Shown here piece after piece: positions 46,754 to 58,329 of a stretch of DNA of 64,000 bases; position 1 is the stretch's first letter; every line of letters begins with the position of its first letter. The notes beneath the pieces were generated by a model. The model ran no database searches, was not told where the DNA came from, and saw only the letters and a program-made list of their open reading frames with translations. The translations under genes were made by a program, and so were the position numbers. The stretch is from Sphingomonadaceae bacterium (GTDB lineage Bacteria > Pseudomonadota > Alphaproteobacteria > Sphingomonadales > Sphingomonadaceae), in assembly GCA_019239915.1 (NCBI GenBank), contig JAFAZF010000036.1:62001-126000 (forward strand), read 5' to 3'.

Positions 46754-48954
46754 GCCGCTTCCTCCGCCGGGGGCATGTTGTGGCCGAGGAGCTGGAGCAC
46801 CTCGGTCGCGGCGCTGACGAGGTTGGTGCCGGGCCCGAAGATGCCCTGCACGCCCGCGTCGCGCAGGAACTGATAGTCCTGCGCCGGGATGACGCCGCCC
46901 GCTATCACCTTGATGTCGCTACGGCCGGCATCGCGAAGATAACCGATCAGCTCGGGGATCAGCGTCTTGTGGCCGGCGGCGAGGCTTGAGGCGCCGACCA
47001 CGTCGACATCGGCCTTGATCGCCATGTCCGCGGCTTCCTTGGGGGTCTGGAACAGCGGCCCGGCGAGCACGTCGAAGCCGAGATCGCCGAACGCCGAGCT
47101 CACCAGATTGGCGCCGCGATCATGCCCGTCCTGCCCCATCTTGGCGACGAACAATTTCGGCTTACGCCCCTTGCGCCGACCGATCGCCTCGACCCCGTCG
47201 ACGAGGCCGGTCCAGCGCGCATCGTCCTGATAGGCGCCGCCATAGATGCCCTTCACCGGCGTCGGGTTGGTACCGTAGCGGCCGAACACATCCTCCATGG
47301 CGAGGCTGATCTCGCCGAGCGTCGCGCGCTTGCGGGCGCATTCGACCGCCAGTTCAAGCAGATTGCCCTTACTCTTCGCGCCCTCGCGCAGCGCGTCGAG
47401 CGCGGCGCGGCAGGCGGCCTCGTCCCGCTCCGCCTTCACCTTCGCGATGCGACGGACCTGCGCCTCGCGCACCGCGACGTTGTCGACGTCGAGGATGTCG
47501 ATCGGGTCTTCCTTGTCCTTGGCATATTTGTTGACGCCGACGACGATCTCCTCGCGGCGATCGACGCGTGCCGCGCGCGCCGCGGATGCTTCCTCGATCA
47601 TCGCCTTCGGCCAGCCCGCCGCCACGGCCTTCGCCATGCCGCCCTCCGCCTCGACCTTCTCGATAATCTCCCAGGCGCGATCGACCAGCTCCTTGGTCAG
47701 GCTCTCGACATAATAGCTGCCGCCGAGCGGATCGACGACGTTGCACATGCCGGTCTCCTCCTGGATCACCAGCTGCGTGTTGCGGGCGATGCGCGCGGAG
47801 AAATCCGTCGGCAGCGCAATGGCTTCGTCGAGCGCGTTGGTATGGAGGCTCTGGGTGCCGCCGAGCATCGCCGCCATCGCCTCGATCGTCGTGCGCATGA
47901 CGTTGTTGTAGGGATCCTTCTCGGTGAGGCTGACGCCCGACGTCTGGCAGTGCGTGCGCAGCATCTTCGAGCGCTCGTCCCTGGCGCCGAGCCTGGTCAT
48001 CACGCGATGCCAGAGCACGCGCGCGGCACGCAGCTTCGCGACCTCCATGAAGAAGTTCATGCCGATCGCGAAGAAGAAGCTCAGCCGCCCCGCGAACTTG
48101 TCGATGTCGAGCCCGCTGGCGACGCCGTATTTCACATATTCGGCGCCGTCGGCGATCGTGAAGGCGAGCTCCTGCACCTGCGTCGCGCCGGCTTCCTGCA
48201 TATGATAGCCGGAGATCGAAATGCTGTTGAATTTCGGCATGTTGGCCGAGGTGAATGCGAAGATGTCCGAGATGATCCGCATGCTCGGCTCGGGTGGGTA
48301 GATATAGGTGTTGCGGACCATGAACTCCTTGAGGATGTCGTTCTGGATGGTCCCGTCGAGCTGCGCCTGGCTGACGCCCTGCTCCTCGCCGGCGACGATG
48401 AAGAAGGCGAGGATCGGGATCACCGCGCCGTTCATCGTCATCGAGACCGACATTTGATCGAGCGGGATGCCGTCGAACAGGATCTTCATGTCGTCGATCG
48501 TGTCGATCGCAACGCCGGCCTTGCCCACGTCGCCCGTGACGCGGGGATGGTCGCTGTCGTAGCCGCGGTGGGTGGCGAGATCGAACGCGACCGACAGGCC
48601 CTTCTGCCCGGCCTTGAGGTTGCGGTGATAGAAGGCGTTCGATTCCTCGGCGGTCGAGAAGCCGGCATATTGCCGGATCGTCCATGGCCGGCCGGCGTAC
48701 ATCGAGGCTCGCACGCCCCGCGTGAACGGCGCGAAGCCCGGCAGCCCCGGCTCCCAGCCTTCGAGATCGTCGGCCGTGTACAGCGGCTTGACGTCGATCC
48801 CTTCGGGCGTGTGCCAGGTCAGGTCCTTGCCCTTCACCTCCTTGGCGGCGGCCGCGGACCAGTTGTCGAGCGTGGGCTTGGCGGAAGGCTCGGGCAGAGG
48901 CTGCGGCTTCGGCGCGGCGCCGGCGTCCTCGCCTAGGTTCGTTTCGATCGTCAT
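46750..48954 (-). CDS. scpA: Methylmalonyl-CoA mutase
   Basis: [26 protein letters not shown]12 domain [25 protein letters not shown]. Confidence 0.97.
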   Translation of the reverse strand: MTIETNLGEDAGAAPKPQPLPEPSAKPTLDNWSAAAAKEVKGKDLTWHTPEGIDVKPLYTADDLEGWEPGLPGFAPFTRGVRASMYAGRPWTIRQYAGFSTAEESNAFYHRNLKAGQKGLSVAFDLATHRGYDSDHPRVTGDVGKAGVAIDTIDDMKILFDGIPLDQMSVSMTMNGAVIPILAFFIVAGEEQGVSQAQLDGTIQNDILKEFMVRNTYIYPPEPSMRIISDIFAFTSANMPKFNSISISGYHMQEAGATQVQELAFTIADGAEYVKYGVASGLDIDKFAGRLSFFFAIGMNFFMEVAKLRAARVLWHRVMTRLGARDERSKMLRTHCQTSGVSLTEKDPYNNVMRTTIEAMAAMLGGTQSLHTNALDEAIALPTDFSARIARNTQLVIQEETGMCNVVDPLGGSYYVESLTKELVDRAWEIIEKVEAEGGMAKAVAAGWPKAMIEEASAARAARVDRREEIVVGVNKYAKDKEDPIDILDVDNVAVREAQVRRIAKVKAERDEAACRAALDALREGAKSKGNLLELAVECARKRATLGEISLAMEDVFGRYGTNPTPVKGIYGGAYQDDARWTGLVDGVEAIGRRKGRKPKLFVAKMGQDGHDRGANLVSSAFGDLGFDVLAGPLFQTPKEAADMAIKADVDVVGASSLAAGHKTLIPELIGYLRDAGRSDIKVIAGGVIPAQDYQFLRDAGVQGIFGPGTNLVSAATEVLQLLGHNMPPAEEAA

Positions 48955-48963
48955 CGCTTTACC

Positions 48964-49034
48964 TCGTCATACCGGCGCAGGCCGGTATCCAGGCCCGGCG
49001 GAAGGACTGGACCCCGGCCTGCGCCGGGGTGACG
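48964..49034. repeat. Family D palindromic repeat
   Basis: CGTCATACCGGCGCAGGCCGGTATCCAG ... CTGGACCCCGGCCTGCGCCGGGGTGACG. Confidence 0.88.
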
Positions 49035-49040
49035 AAAAGA

Positions 49041-49478
49041 TCAGTGATCGCCACGCGGCGTTTCCATGATCTCGGTGAGCTGGCCGCCCATGTCCTTGGG
49101 ATGGACGAAGAAGATCATCGTTCCATGCGCGCCGATGCGCGGTTCGCCGAGCACGCGCTTGCCGAGTCCCTCGAACCACGCCTTCGCCGCCTGAATGTCG
49201 GGCACTTCGTAGCAGATGTGATGCTGGCCCCCGAGCGGGTTCTTTTCCAGCCACTTGCCGACGGCGCTGTCCGGCGCGGTCGGCTGGAGCAGCTCGATCT
49301 GCGTTCCGGCGCTGCCATGCTCGCCGGGCGTGTTGACGAAGCAGACGCGCACCTGCTGGCTCTCGAGCACGAACGGCGCGGTGATGTCGGTCGCCCCCAT
49401 CACGTCGCGATAGAAGGCGATCGACGCGTCGAGATCGGGTGTCGCGACGCCGATGTGGTTCAATCGTCCCAGCTTCAT
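49041..49478 (-). CDS. mce: Methylmalonyl-CoA epimerase
   Basis: LGRLNHIGVATPDLDASIAFYRDVMGA; LGGQHHICYEVPDI; GTMIFFVHPKDMGGQLTEIME. Confidence 0.95.
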   Translation of the reverse strand: MKLGRLNHIGVATPDLDASIAFYRDVMGATDITAPFVLESQQVRVCFVNTPGEHGSAGTQIELLQPTAPDSAVGKWLEKNPLGGQHHICYEVPDIQAAKAWFEGLGKRVLGEPRIGAHGTMIFFVHPKDMGGQLTEIMETPRGDH

Positions 49479-49726
49479 TTAGCCCAACCCAGCATCTGTG
49501 ACCCAAAAACGATCATGAAGGCGGCAACGGCTACACCGGCTAACCGCGGCGCCACAGCCATCCAAAACTCAAACGGTTGTTCTGCCCGGCTATACTCTGA
49601 GCCGCTCCAAAGGCCCGTTCTGCTCGTTCCCACCCGGATATCGTGAATGGCCCAGATCAGATGGTAGCCGCCGATGAATGTCACGACCGCCAGCCAGAAG
49701 TACGGAAAGTAGTCGATCTGGGCCAC
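49475..49726 (-). CDS. Small hypothetical membrane protein in the propionate cluster
   Basis: AQIDYFPYFWLAVVTFIGGYHLIWAIHDI ... MAVAPRLAGVAVAAFMIVFG; ATGA overlap with mce. Confidence 0.55.
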   Translation of the reverse strand: MAQIDYFPYFWLAVVTFIGGYHLIWAIHDIRVGTSRTGLWSGSEYSRAEQPFEFWMAVAPRLAGVAVAAFMIVFGSQMLGWAK

Positions 49727-49730
49727 CCCC

Positions 49731-50930
49731 TCACACCAGCTCGACCGCGACGGCGGTCGCTTCGCCGCCACCGATGCAGAGCGAGGCGACGCCCTTCTTG
49801 AGGCCGCGCTTCTGGAGCGCCGCGACCAGCGTCGCGATGATCCGCGCGCCCGAGGCGCCGATCGGGTGGCCGAGCGCGGTGGCGCCGCCGTTGACGTTGA
49901 TCTTGTCGTGCGGGATGCCGAGATCCTTCATCGCGATCATCGCGACGACGGCGAACGCCTCGTTGACCTCGAACAGATCGACGTCGGCGACCGACCAGCC
50001 GACCTTCTCGAGCAGCTTCTCGACCGCACCGACCGGTGCCGTGGTGAACAGCGCCGGCTCCTGCGCGATCGCGGTATGGGCGAGGATCCGCGCGACCGGC
50101 TTCAGCCCCTTGGCCTCGGCAGCCGATTCGCGCGCCAGCACCAGCGCGGCGGCGCCGTCGGAGATCGACGAGGCGTTGGCGGCGGTGACGGTCCCGTCCT
50201 TGTTGAACGCGGGCTTCATCGAGGGGATCTTGGCGGCGTCGCCCTTCGGCGGCTGCTCGTCGGCATCGACGACCACGTCGCCCTTGCGCGTCGCGACGGT
50301 GACCGGGACGATCTCGAGATCGAAGGCGCCGCTCTTCTGCGCCGCCTGCGCGCGGGTCAGTGAGGCGATCGCGTAATCGTCCTGCGCGGCGCGGGTGAAC
50401 TGATATTTCTCGGCGATGTCGTCGGCGAAGGTGCCCATCGCCCGGCCCGGCTCATAGGCATCCTCGAGCCCGTCGAGCATCATGTGATCGTAGATCACGT
50501 CATGGCCGAGGCGCGCGCCAGCGCGATGCTTCTTCATCAGGAAGGGCGCGTTGGTCATGCTCTCCATGCCGCCCGCGACGATGATGTCGGCCGATCCCGC
50601 GGCGATCGCGTCGGCGGCCATCATCGCGGTCATCATGCCCGAGCCGCACATCTTGTTGACCGTCACCGCCTCGGTCGAGGTCGGCAGACCCGCCTTGATC
50701 GCGGCCTGGCGCGCGGGCGCCTGGCCGAGGCCGGCCGGCAGCACGCAGCCCATATAGGCGCGATCGACCTGCTCCGGCGCGACGCCGGCGCGCTCGACCG
50801 CGGCCTTGATCGAGGCCGCGCCGAGATCGACCGCGGTCGCGCCCGAAAGCGCGCCCTGGAAGCTGCCCATCGGCGTGCGGGCATAGGAGAGGATGACGAC
50901 GGGGTCCTTGGTATCGAGTGCGGTTGCCAT
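49731..50930 (-). CDS. Acetyl-CoA C-acetyltransferase (thiolase)
   Basis: VNKMCGSGMMTAMMAADAI; NVNGGATALGHPIGASGARI; CIGGGEATAVAVE. Confidence 0.96.
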   Translation of the reverse strand: MATALDTKDPVVILSYARTPMGSFQGALSGATAVDLGAASIKAAVERAGVAPEQVDRAYMGCVLPAGLGQAPARQAAIKAGLPTSTEAVTVNKMCGSGMMTAMMAADAIAAGSADIIVAGGMESMTNAPFLMKKHRAGARLGHDVIYDHMMLDGLEDAYEPGRAMGTFADDIAEKYQFTRAAQDDYAIASLTRAQAAQKSGAFDLEIVPVTVATRKGDVVVDADEQPPKGDAAKIPSMKPAFNKDGTVTAANASSISDGAAALVLARESAAEAKGLKPVARILAHTAIAQEPALFTTAPVGAVEKLLEKVGWSVADVDLFEVNEAFAVVAMIAMKDLGIPHDKINVNGGATALGHPIGASGARIIATLVAALQKRGLKKGVASLCIGGGEATAVAVELV

Positions 50931-51007
50931 GAACTTTTTCCTCAGTTCCCGCGCCCTGCGCGGGTCCGGTTGCGACGGCGATCGGCCCTCTGGCGGGGCG
51001 CTGATCC

Positions 51008-52534
<1,527 letters not shown>

Positions 52535-52600
52535 CAATGTCCCTTCGGCAGATTGCCCCGCGCGCTTCATATACTGCAGTGCGGCAAGGGCAAATGTGGA

Positions 52601-52631
52601 CTTGCGAAATTGCGAAGCAGAACTTTGCGGA
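52601..52631. promoter_or_regulatory. Candidate operator for ScfR/PccR-like regulator
   Basis: CTTGCGAAATTGCGAAGCAGAACTTTGCGGA: TTGCGAA, TTGCGAA and TTTGCGGA in the divergent pccB/regulator gap. Confidence 0.4.
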
Positions 52632-52659
52632 ATATAGGATCGTCGTGCCGAACTTGAAC

Positions 52660-54057
52660 ATGCAGCCGCCGCGCAAGCGCGCGTTCGCCGGTCCGCGCGT
52701 GCGGGCGCTGCGCCACCGCGCCCGCCTCGGCCAGCAGGAGATGGCGACGCGCCTCGGCATCTCGGTGAGCTATCTGTCGCAGATCGAGACCAACGACCGG
52801 CCGCTTACGCCGGCGGTGATCGCCGCGCTCGGCCGCGCCTTCCCGCACGACTGGGCGGAGGTCGGCGAGGACGAGCAGGCGCGCCTTCTCGCCGCCTTCG
52901 CCGAGGCGGCTGCGGACAGCCTCGCGCTCGATCCCGACGACGAGACGCTGCGCCGCGCCGTCACGCAGCAGCCCGCACTCGCCGAGCGCTATCTTGCTTT
53001 GCATGCGGCGTGGCGGCGCGCGGAAAACCAGCTCCAGCGCCTCGACGATGCCTATGAGGCCGGCGCCGCCGGCGAGCGCCGCCTGCCGTGGGACGAGGTG
53101 CGCGACTGGTTTCACGATGCCGGCAACTATATCGACGCGCTCGATCGCGGTGCCGAAGCGCTCGCGGAGCGCATCGCGGGCCCGGAGGCGCTCGCCGCCG
53201 CGCTCGCCCGACACGGCATCGGCGTCCGCTTCGCCGACCCGGACCGGCCGGCGCCGCTGCGCGCCTTCGATGCCGAGCGCGGCGTGCTCCACGTCGACCG
53301 CACGCTGCCCGAAGCGAGCCGCACCTTCCAGCTCGCGCACCAGCTCGCCCGTGTTGCGCTCGCCACAGAGATCGCGGCGGTGCGTGGCGGCGCCGGGCTG
53401 CGCACGCCGGAAGCCTCGGCGCTGCTCGAGGTCGGGCTCGCCAACTACGCTGCCGGCGCGCTGCTGATGCCCTATGCCGCGTTCCGCGAAGAAGCGCGCC
53501 GCACGCGGCACGACATCGACAGGCTGCGGCTGCGCTTCGGCGTCAGCTTCGAGCAGGCCTGCCACCGGCTCTCGACGCTGCAGCGGCCCGGCGAGCGCGG
53601 CACGCCCTTCTTCTTCTGCCGCGTCGACATGGCCGGCAACATCACCAAGCGCCACTCCGCCACCCGGCTGCAGTTCGCGCGTTTCGGCGGCGCCTGCCCG
53701 CTCTGGATCATGCACGAGGCGGTCGCGATTCCCGATCGCATCCTCGTCCAGCTCGCCGAGATGCCCGACGGCGTGCGCTACGTCGTGATGGCCAAGGGGC
53801 TCGTCAAGGAAAGCGCGAGCTATGCCCGCAGCCCGCGCCGCTACGCCGTCGCGCTCGGCTGCGAGACCGAGCAGGCGCGCGATTTCGTCTATGCCGACCA
53901 GCTCGACCTCAAGGGCGCGCAGACCGCGACGCCTATCGGCATCTCCTGCCGGCTGTGCGTGCGCGCGGATTGCGACCAGCGCGCCTTCCCGCCCTCGGGC
54001 CGCGCGATCCATGTCGATCCCGATCGCCGCGCGGTGGTGCCTTATCGGCTGGGCTGA
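52660..54057 (+). CDS. XRE-family short-chain fatty acyl-CoA regulator (ScfR; PccR/RamB/PrpR-like)
   Basis: [40 protein letters not shown]; ImmA/IrrE-like middle; Cys-containing C-term ([17 protein letters not shown]). Confidence 0.9.
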   Translation: MQPPRKRAFAGPRVRALRHRARLGQQEMATRLGISVSYLSQIETNDRPLTPAVIAALGRAFPHDWAEVGEDEQARLLAAFAEAAADSLALDPDDETLRRAVTQQPALAERYLALHAAWRRAENQLQRLDDAYEAGAAGERRLPWDEVRDWFHDAGNYIDALDRGAEALAERIAGPEALAAALARHGIGVRFADPDRPAPLRAFDAERGVLHVDRTLPEASRTFQLAHQLARVALATEIAAVRGGAGLRTPEASALLEVGLANYAAGALLMPYAAFREEARRTRHDIDRLRLRFGVSFEQACHRLSTLQRPGERGTPFFFCRVDMAGNITKRHSATRLQFARFGGACPLWIMHEAVAIPDRILVQLAEMPDGVRYVVMAKGLVKESASYARSPRRYAVALGCETEQARDFVYADQLDLKGAQTATPIGISCRLCVRADCDQRAFPPSGRAIHVDPDRRAVVPYRLG

Positions 54058-54069
54058 TAGGGTCGGAAC

Positions 54070-54513
54070 ATGCCGATCCCGCTTCTCCTCGCCACGAGCG
54101 CTGCCGCCGCGCAAGCCTGTGCGCTGCCGCCCAACCCGCCGCCGATCGCCTGCGCCACGCCGGTCGCCCCACCGCCCGGATTCGCCGGCAACCAGAGCTG
54201 GCCGGTTACGCCGCAGCTTCGCGCCGGCGGAGCGGCCGAGATCGCGCTTATCCAGGCGTCAGACGCCGGCTGCACCGGCACCACCCAACTCGAAGTGGTG
54301 ACCGCCGGCACCTATGCGATCGCGATGTCCGGCGCCGGCTGGATCGACGTGATCGGACCGCGCGGTCCGGTCGCATCGGTCGCGCACGCGCATGGTGACA
54401 TTTGCAGCGGTGTCGCTAAGGCCGTCGACTTCCCGCTGCAGCCGGGAAGCTACAGGATCAATCTCAGCCGCGTCGGCGGCCGCGCCGTCCGGCTTTCCGC
54501 CATCCGCCGCTAG
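54070..54513 (+). CDS. Hypothetical secreted protein
   Basis: Signal-like N-term MPIPLLLATSAAAAQACALP; no recognised domain. Confidence 0.5.
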   Translation: MPIPLLLATSAAAAQACALPPNPPPIACATPVAPPPGFAGNQSWPVTPQLRAGGAAEIALIQASDAGCTGTTQLEVVTAGTYAIAMSGAGWIDVIGPRGPVASVAHAHGDICSGVAKAVDFPLQPGSYRINLSRVGGRAVRLSAIRR

Positions 54514-54524
54514 CCTAGCAGGCG

Positions 54525-55544
54525 TCACTCGACCGGATCGAACACCAGCACGTGCAGGCTGCTGGGCACGATGCGGGATGCGCCGTCGGCGTCCGCGCCG
54601 GGCCTGGGATCGGCGGCGACGACGAACAGCCGCCCGCTCGCCGGATCGACCGTCATCGTGCGCGCGCTGACGGCGGTGCGCAGCGGCGCGAGCGCGCGAT
54701 AGTGATCGGGCGAGAACTGCTGATAGACGGTGACGCTGCCATCCTTGCCGTTCGCGCTGAAGATGCGCTTGCGTCTAGGGTCGAATGCGATCGCGTCGCT
54801 CCCGCGCCCGATCGGCAACGTCGTGACGACGTGGCCGTCGCCGGCATCGACGGCCATCATCACGCCGTTGACACAGCCCATGAACAGCCGCCGCCCGCCG
54901 CGGTCATAGGCGAGCCCATGCGGGTTGGCGCAACCGCGCATCGGCCAGTGTCGCACGATGCGGTTCGTGCGCGTGTCGATCGCGAGCAGATCGTTCCTGC
55001 CGGCGCCGGCGACGTAAAGCGTGCCGTCCGCCCCCGCGGCGGCATATTCCATCGCCTCGTCGGCGCGGACCGTGGCGACGATCGCGAGCGTCTTCGGATC
55101 GATGACGGCGATCGTCCGCGGATCGCCCGCCACGATGAAGACGTGGCCGGTCAGCGGGTCGGCAGCGACGGCGTCGGCATCCTTCGGGGCCGGGATCGCC
55201 TTCACCAGCTTCAGCGTCCGGCGATCGAAGGCGAGCGCGCGGCCCCGATCGCCGTCGTCCGTGAAGCCGAGCGCCGTGTCGGCCGGGAAGGCGACGCCGT
55301 GCATGCCCGCGCCGGGCACACGGATCGTACCGATTACCTTGACCGCGCGCGCGTCGATCACCGCGAGGCTGTCGCCATGCGCGACATAGACGCGGCCCGC
55401 GGCAGGCTCGGCCACCGCATAATCCCACCGGTCGGGCGCGCCGAGCGGCAGGTTGGCCGCGAACCGGTAGCTTGGCCGTACCGGCGCGGCGGCGGTCAGC
55501 ACCAGCACGGCGAGCGCCAGGATCGGCTTGATCGAGAGGGTCAT
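54525..55544 (-). CDS. YncE-like beta-propeller protein
   Basis: Repeats such as DSLAVIDARAVKVIGTIRVPG; RTIAVIDPKTLAIVATVRADEAMEYAAAG; DLLAIDTRTNRIVRHWPM. Confidence 0.82.
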   Translation of the reverse strand: MTLSIKPILALAVLVLTAAAPVRPSYRFAANLPLGAPDRWDYAVAEPAAGRVYVAHGDSLAVIDARAVKVIGTIRVPGAGMHGVAFPADTALGFTDDGDRGRALAFDRRTLKLVKAIPAPKDADAVAADPLTGHVFIVAGDPRTIAVIDPKTLAIVATVRADEAMEYAAAGADGTLYVAGAGRNDLLAIDTRTNRIVRHWPMRGCANPHGLAYDRGGRRLFMGCVNGVMMAVDAGDGHVVTTLPIGRGSDAIAFDPRRKRIFSANGKDGSVTVYQQFSPDHYRALAPLRTAVSARTMTVDPASGRLFVVAADPRPGADADGASRIVPSSLHVLVFDPVE

Positions 55545-55616
55545 GAGTCCTGTTCCGCCATCGCCCGCAAAGGCCTTGGCACTGCGCAAGCTGCGCCGCG
55601 AACGCAACATCCGCGC

Positions 55617-56234
55617 TCAGTCGCCGATCGCGATCCGTGCCGCGCCGAGCCGCTCGACCTCGCGCTCGTCGTGCGTCACCAGCAGGATCGGCACGCGCAA
55701 CGCGTCGCGGATGCGCAGGATGAGCGCGCCGATCTCGTCGCGCCGCGCATTGTCCAGCGCGGAGAGCGGCTCGTCCATCAGCAGGAAGCGCGGCCCTGAG
55801 AGCAGCGCGCGGCCGATCGCGACGCGCTGCGCCTCCCCGCCCGAAAGCGTGCGCGGCCAGCGATCGAGCAGGCGGCCGACGCCGAGCAGCGCGACGACAT
55901 CGTCGAAGCCGATCCAGCCGCCGCCGCGGCCCGCGCCATAGAGCAGGTTGGCGCGCACCCGCTTGTGCGGAAACAGGCGATGATCCTGGAAGACATAGCC
56001 CGCGCGCCGGGTCTCGGGCGCGAGGTTGATCCGCGTCGCCGCGTCGAACAGCGTCTCGCCTGCCACCGCGATCCGGCCCCTGTCGGGCCGGGACAGCCCG
56101 GCGATCATGTTGAGGATGCTGGTCTTGCCCGCACCCGAGCGACCGACCAGCGCGGTCAGCGGCGCATCCGATGCGAAGTCGGTTGCGATCTCGGCGTCGC
56201 CGAGCGCCTTCGTGACCCGCACCTCAAAGGACAT
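55617..56234 (-). CDS. modC: Molybdate ABC transporter ATP-binding protein
   Basis: LVGRSGAGKTSILNMIAGL Walker A; LSGGEAQRVAIGRALL; next to modB/modA. Confidence 0.9.
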   Translation of the reverse strand: MSFEVRVTKALGDAEIATDFASDAPLTALVGRSGAGKTSILNMIAGLSRPDRGRIAVAGETLFDAATRINLAPETRRAGYVFQDHRLFPHKRVRANLLYGAGRGGGWIGFDDVVALLGVGRLLDRWPRTLSGGEAQRVAIGRALLSGPRFLLMDEPLSALDNARRDEIGALILRIRDALRVPILLVTHDEREVERLGAARIAIGD

Positions 56235-56937
56235 GGCCGCCCTGCCCCGCGCCCATGCGCCGCGCGAGCCACTCGGAGGCGATCAGCGCGCCGAGCGACA
56301 GCGTGACCGAGATCGCGGCCAGGCGAAACACCTGCGCGTCGGTGCCCGGCACCTGCAGCGCGGCATAGATGGCGAGCGGCAGCGTGCGCGTTTCGCCTGG
56401 GATGTTCGAGACGAAGCTGATCGTCGCGCCGAACTCGCCGATCGAGCGCGCGAAGCCCAGCACCAGCCCGGCGCAGACCCCCGGCAGGCTCAACGGCAGC
56501 GTCACCGTGGCGAACGTCCGCCATCGCCCGGCCCCGAGCGTCCGCGCCGCGCTTTCGAGCCGGCGGTCCACCGCCTCGATGGAAAGCCGCATCGCGCGCA
56601 CCATCAGCGGCAACGCCATCACCGCCGCCGCGAGCGCCGCGCCTGTCCAGCGGAACATGAAGCTGAGCCCGAGATGGGCGTTCAGCCAGCCGCCGATCGG
56701 GCCGTTGTTGCCGAAGCCGAGCAGCAGCAGCCAGCCCGTCACCACCGGCGGCAGCACCAGCGGCAGGTGGACGAGCGCGTCGATCAGCAGCTTGCCCGGC
56801 ACCCGTGCGCGCGCAAGGAAATAGGCGATCGCGAACGCGACGGGCGTGACCGCCGCGACGGCGACGAGGCTGACCTTGAGCGAGAGGCGCACCACCTCCC
56901 ATTCGTCGGGCGTCAGCGCGATCATCGCCCTGAACAC
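56224..56937 (-). CDS. modB: Molybdate ABC transporter permease
   Basis: LPLVLPPVVTGWLLLLGFG; RTLGAGRWRTFATVTLPLSLPGVCAGLVLGFARSIGEFGATI EAA-like loop. Confidence 0.93.
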   Translation of the reverse strand: MFRAMIALTPDEWEVVRLSLKVSLVAVAAVTPVAFAIAYFLARARVPGKLLIDALVHLPLVLPPVVTGWLLLLGFGNNGPIGGWLNAHLGLSFMFRWTGAALAAAVMALPLMVRAMRLSIEAVDRRLESAARTLGAGRWRTFATVTLPLSLPGVCAGLVLGFARSIGEFGATISFVSNIPGETRTLPLAIYAALQVPGTDAQVFRLAAISVTLSLGALIASEWLARRMGAGQGGHVL

Positions 56938-57017
56938 CGTTCGTTCCGAGCGTGTCGAAACACTGTTCTTCTCTTCGAATGCGAAGAAGGACGGCGCTTC
57001 ACGCGCGGGGTGAACGG
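56938..57017. repeat. Degenerate family A repeat between modB and modA
   Basis: CCGTTCGTTCCGAGCGTGTCGAAACACTGTTCTTCTCTTCG ... TGAACGGG. Confidence 0.7.
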
Positions 57018-57032
57018 GCGGATATCAGGCTG

Positions 57033-57797
57033 TCATCTCGCCGCGAAGCCGTAGCGCTTGAAGATCGCCTTGCCCGCCGGGCTCGTCAGGAAGGCTTCGA
57101 AGCTCTTGTCGTCGCCGCTCGTGCCCGCCTTCAGGATCGCGATCGGGTAGGTGATCGGCGCGTGGCTGTCGTCCGGGAAGGTCGCGACGACGCGGACCTG
57201 CTTCGAGGCGAGCGCGTCGGTCGCGTAGACGATGCCGAACGGCGCCTCGCCGCGCTCGACCAGCGCCAGCGCGGCGCGGACGTTCTCGGCGCTCGCCACC
57301 TGGGCGCTCACCTTGTCCCACACGCCCAGCTTGGTGAGCGCCTCCTTGCCATATTTGCCGGCGGGCACGGCGGCGGGATCGGCCATGGCGAGCCGCCCCT
57401 GCCCCAGCGCGCCGGCGAGATCGAAGCCGGGCTTGATCGCGATCGACGCCTTGCTTGCGGCGGGCGCGATCAGCACGAGATGATTGGCGAGGAAGGAGGT
57501 GCGGCTGGCGGGATCGATCAGTCCCTTCGACTGGACCTCGTCCATCCACGGCTCGTCCGCCGAGATGAAGATGTCGGCCGGCGCGCCCGCCTCGATCTGC
57601 TTGGCGAGCGCGGAGGAGCCCGCAAAGGAGATCACCGGCTTGTCGTGGCCCTTCGACGCCCACGCATCGGCGGCGGCGTTGAGCGACTCCTGCAGGCTTG
57701 CGGCGGCGAGGACCAGCGGCGGCTTCGCATCCGCGGCGGCGCCGGCGCCCAACATGCTCGCCGTCCCCGCCAGCCCGATCAACGTCTCCCTAAACAT
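57033..57797 (-). CDS. modA: Molybdate ABC transporter substrate-binding protein
   Basis: LVLAAASLQESLNAAADAWASKGHDKPVISFAGSSALAKQIEAGAPADIFISADEPWMD. Confidence 0.95.
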   Translation of the reverse strand: MFRETLIGLAGTASMLGAGAAADAKPPLVLAAASLQESLNAAADAWASKGHDKPVISFAGSSALAKQIEAGAPADIFISADEPWMDEVQSKGLIDPASRTSFLANHLVLIAPAASKASIAIKPGFDLAGALGQGRLAMADPAAVPAGKYGKEALTKLGVWDKVSAQVASAENVRAALALVERGEAPFGIVYATDALASKQVRVVATFPDDSHAPITYPIAILKAGTSGDDKSFEAFLTSPAGKAIFKRYGFAAR

Positions 57798-57846
57798 GCC
57801 CGATCTCCTCCCTGCCCCACGGGCATAGCGGAGGTGGCGCGGAACG

Positions 57847-58107
57847 TCATCCCGCCGGGTGGCGGACATCGGGAACGAGCGCCCGGAATACCATTCTCTC
57901 CCAGATGTTCGCGGCGTCGCGCGGCAGATCGCGGCGCTTGCCCTCGGCGACCATCTCATCAGTCGGCACGAGCATCGCCGCCACGATCCGGCGCGCGGCG
58001 TTCCGATAAGGGCGGCGCTCGCTTTCCGGCATCATATCCCAATCGTCGATAGCCGCGTCCGTCTTGGCGGCATGGACCGCGCGGGCAACCCGCTCCAGCA
58101 TAGACAT
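57847..58107 (-). CDS. Hypothetical protein
   Basis: ORF MSMLERVARAVHAAKTDAAIDDWDMMPESERRPYRNAARRIVAAML. Confidence 0.5.
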   Translation of the reverse strand: MSMLERVARAVHAAKTDAAIDDWDMMPESERRPYRNAARRIVAAMLVPTDEMVAEGKRRDLPRDAANIWERMVFRALVPDVRHPAG

Positions 58108-58329
58108 CGAGGTTTCCCTATCTGCGACGCCATTCTGCTCAAGTCAGTTCAGTTCATCAACCAGAACTGAAGCAGCAATCGGGAAAGCCTGCAAGAGTGT
58201 TACAGTCATATGTCGCTTAGCGATGCTATAAGTGATTAGAAATACTGCCTGCTTTTTCTATTTGCCTGCTTCGGGCCGCGTCAAACTAAGCAATATTTAA
58301 TGGTTGTGCTTGGCGACGGCACGTTGTGA

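Noticed and set aside
47122-48936. 604-aa plus-strand ORF opposite methylmalonyl-CoA mutase
   Set aside because: Antisense shadow of a clear conserved enzyme.
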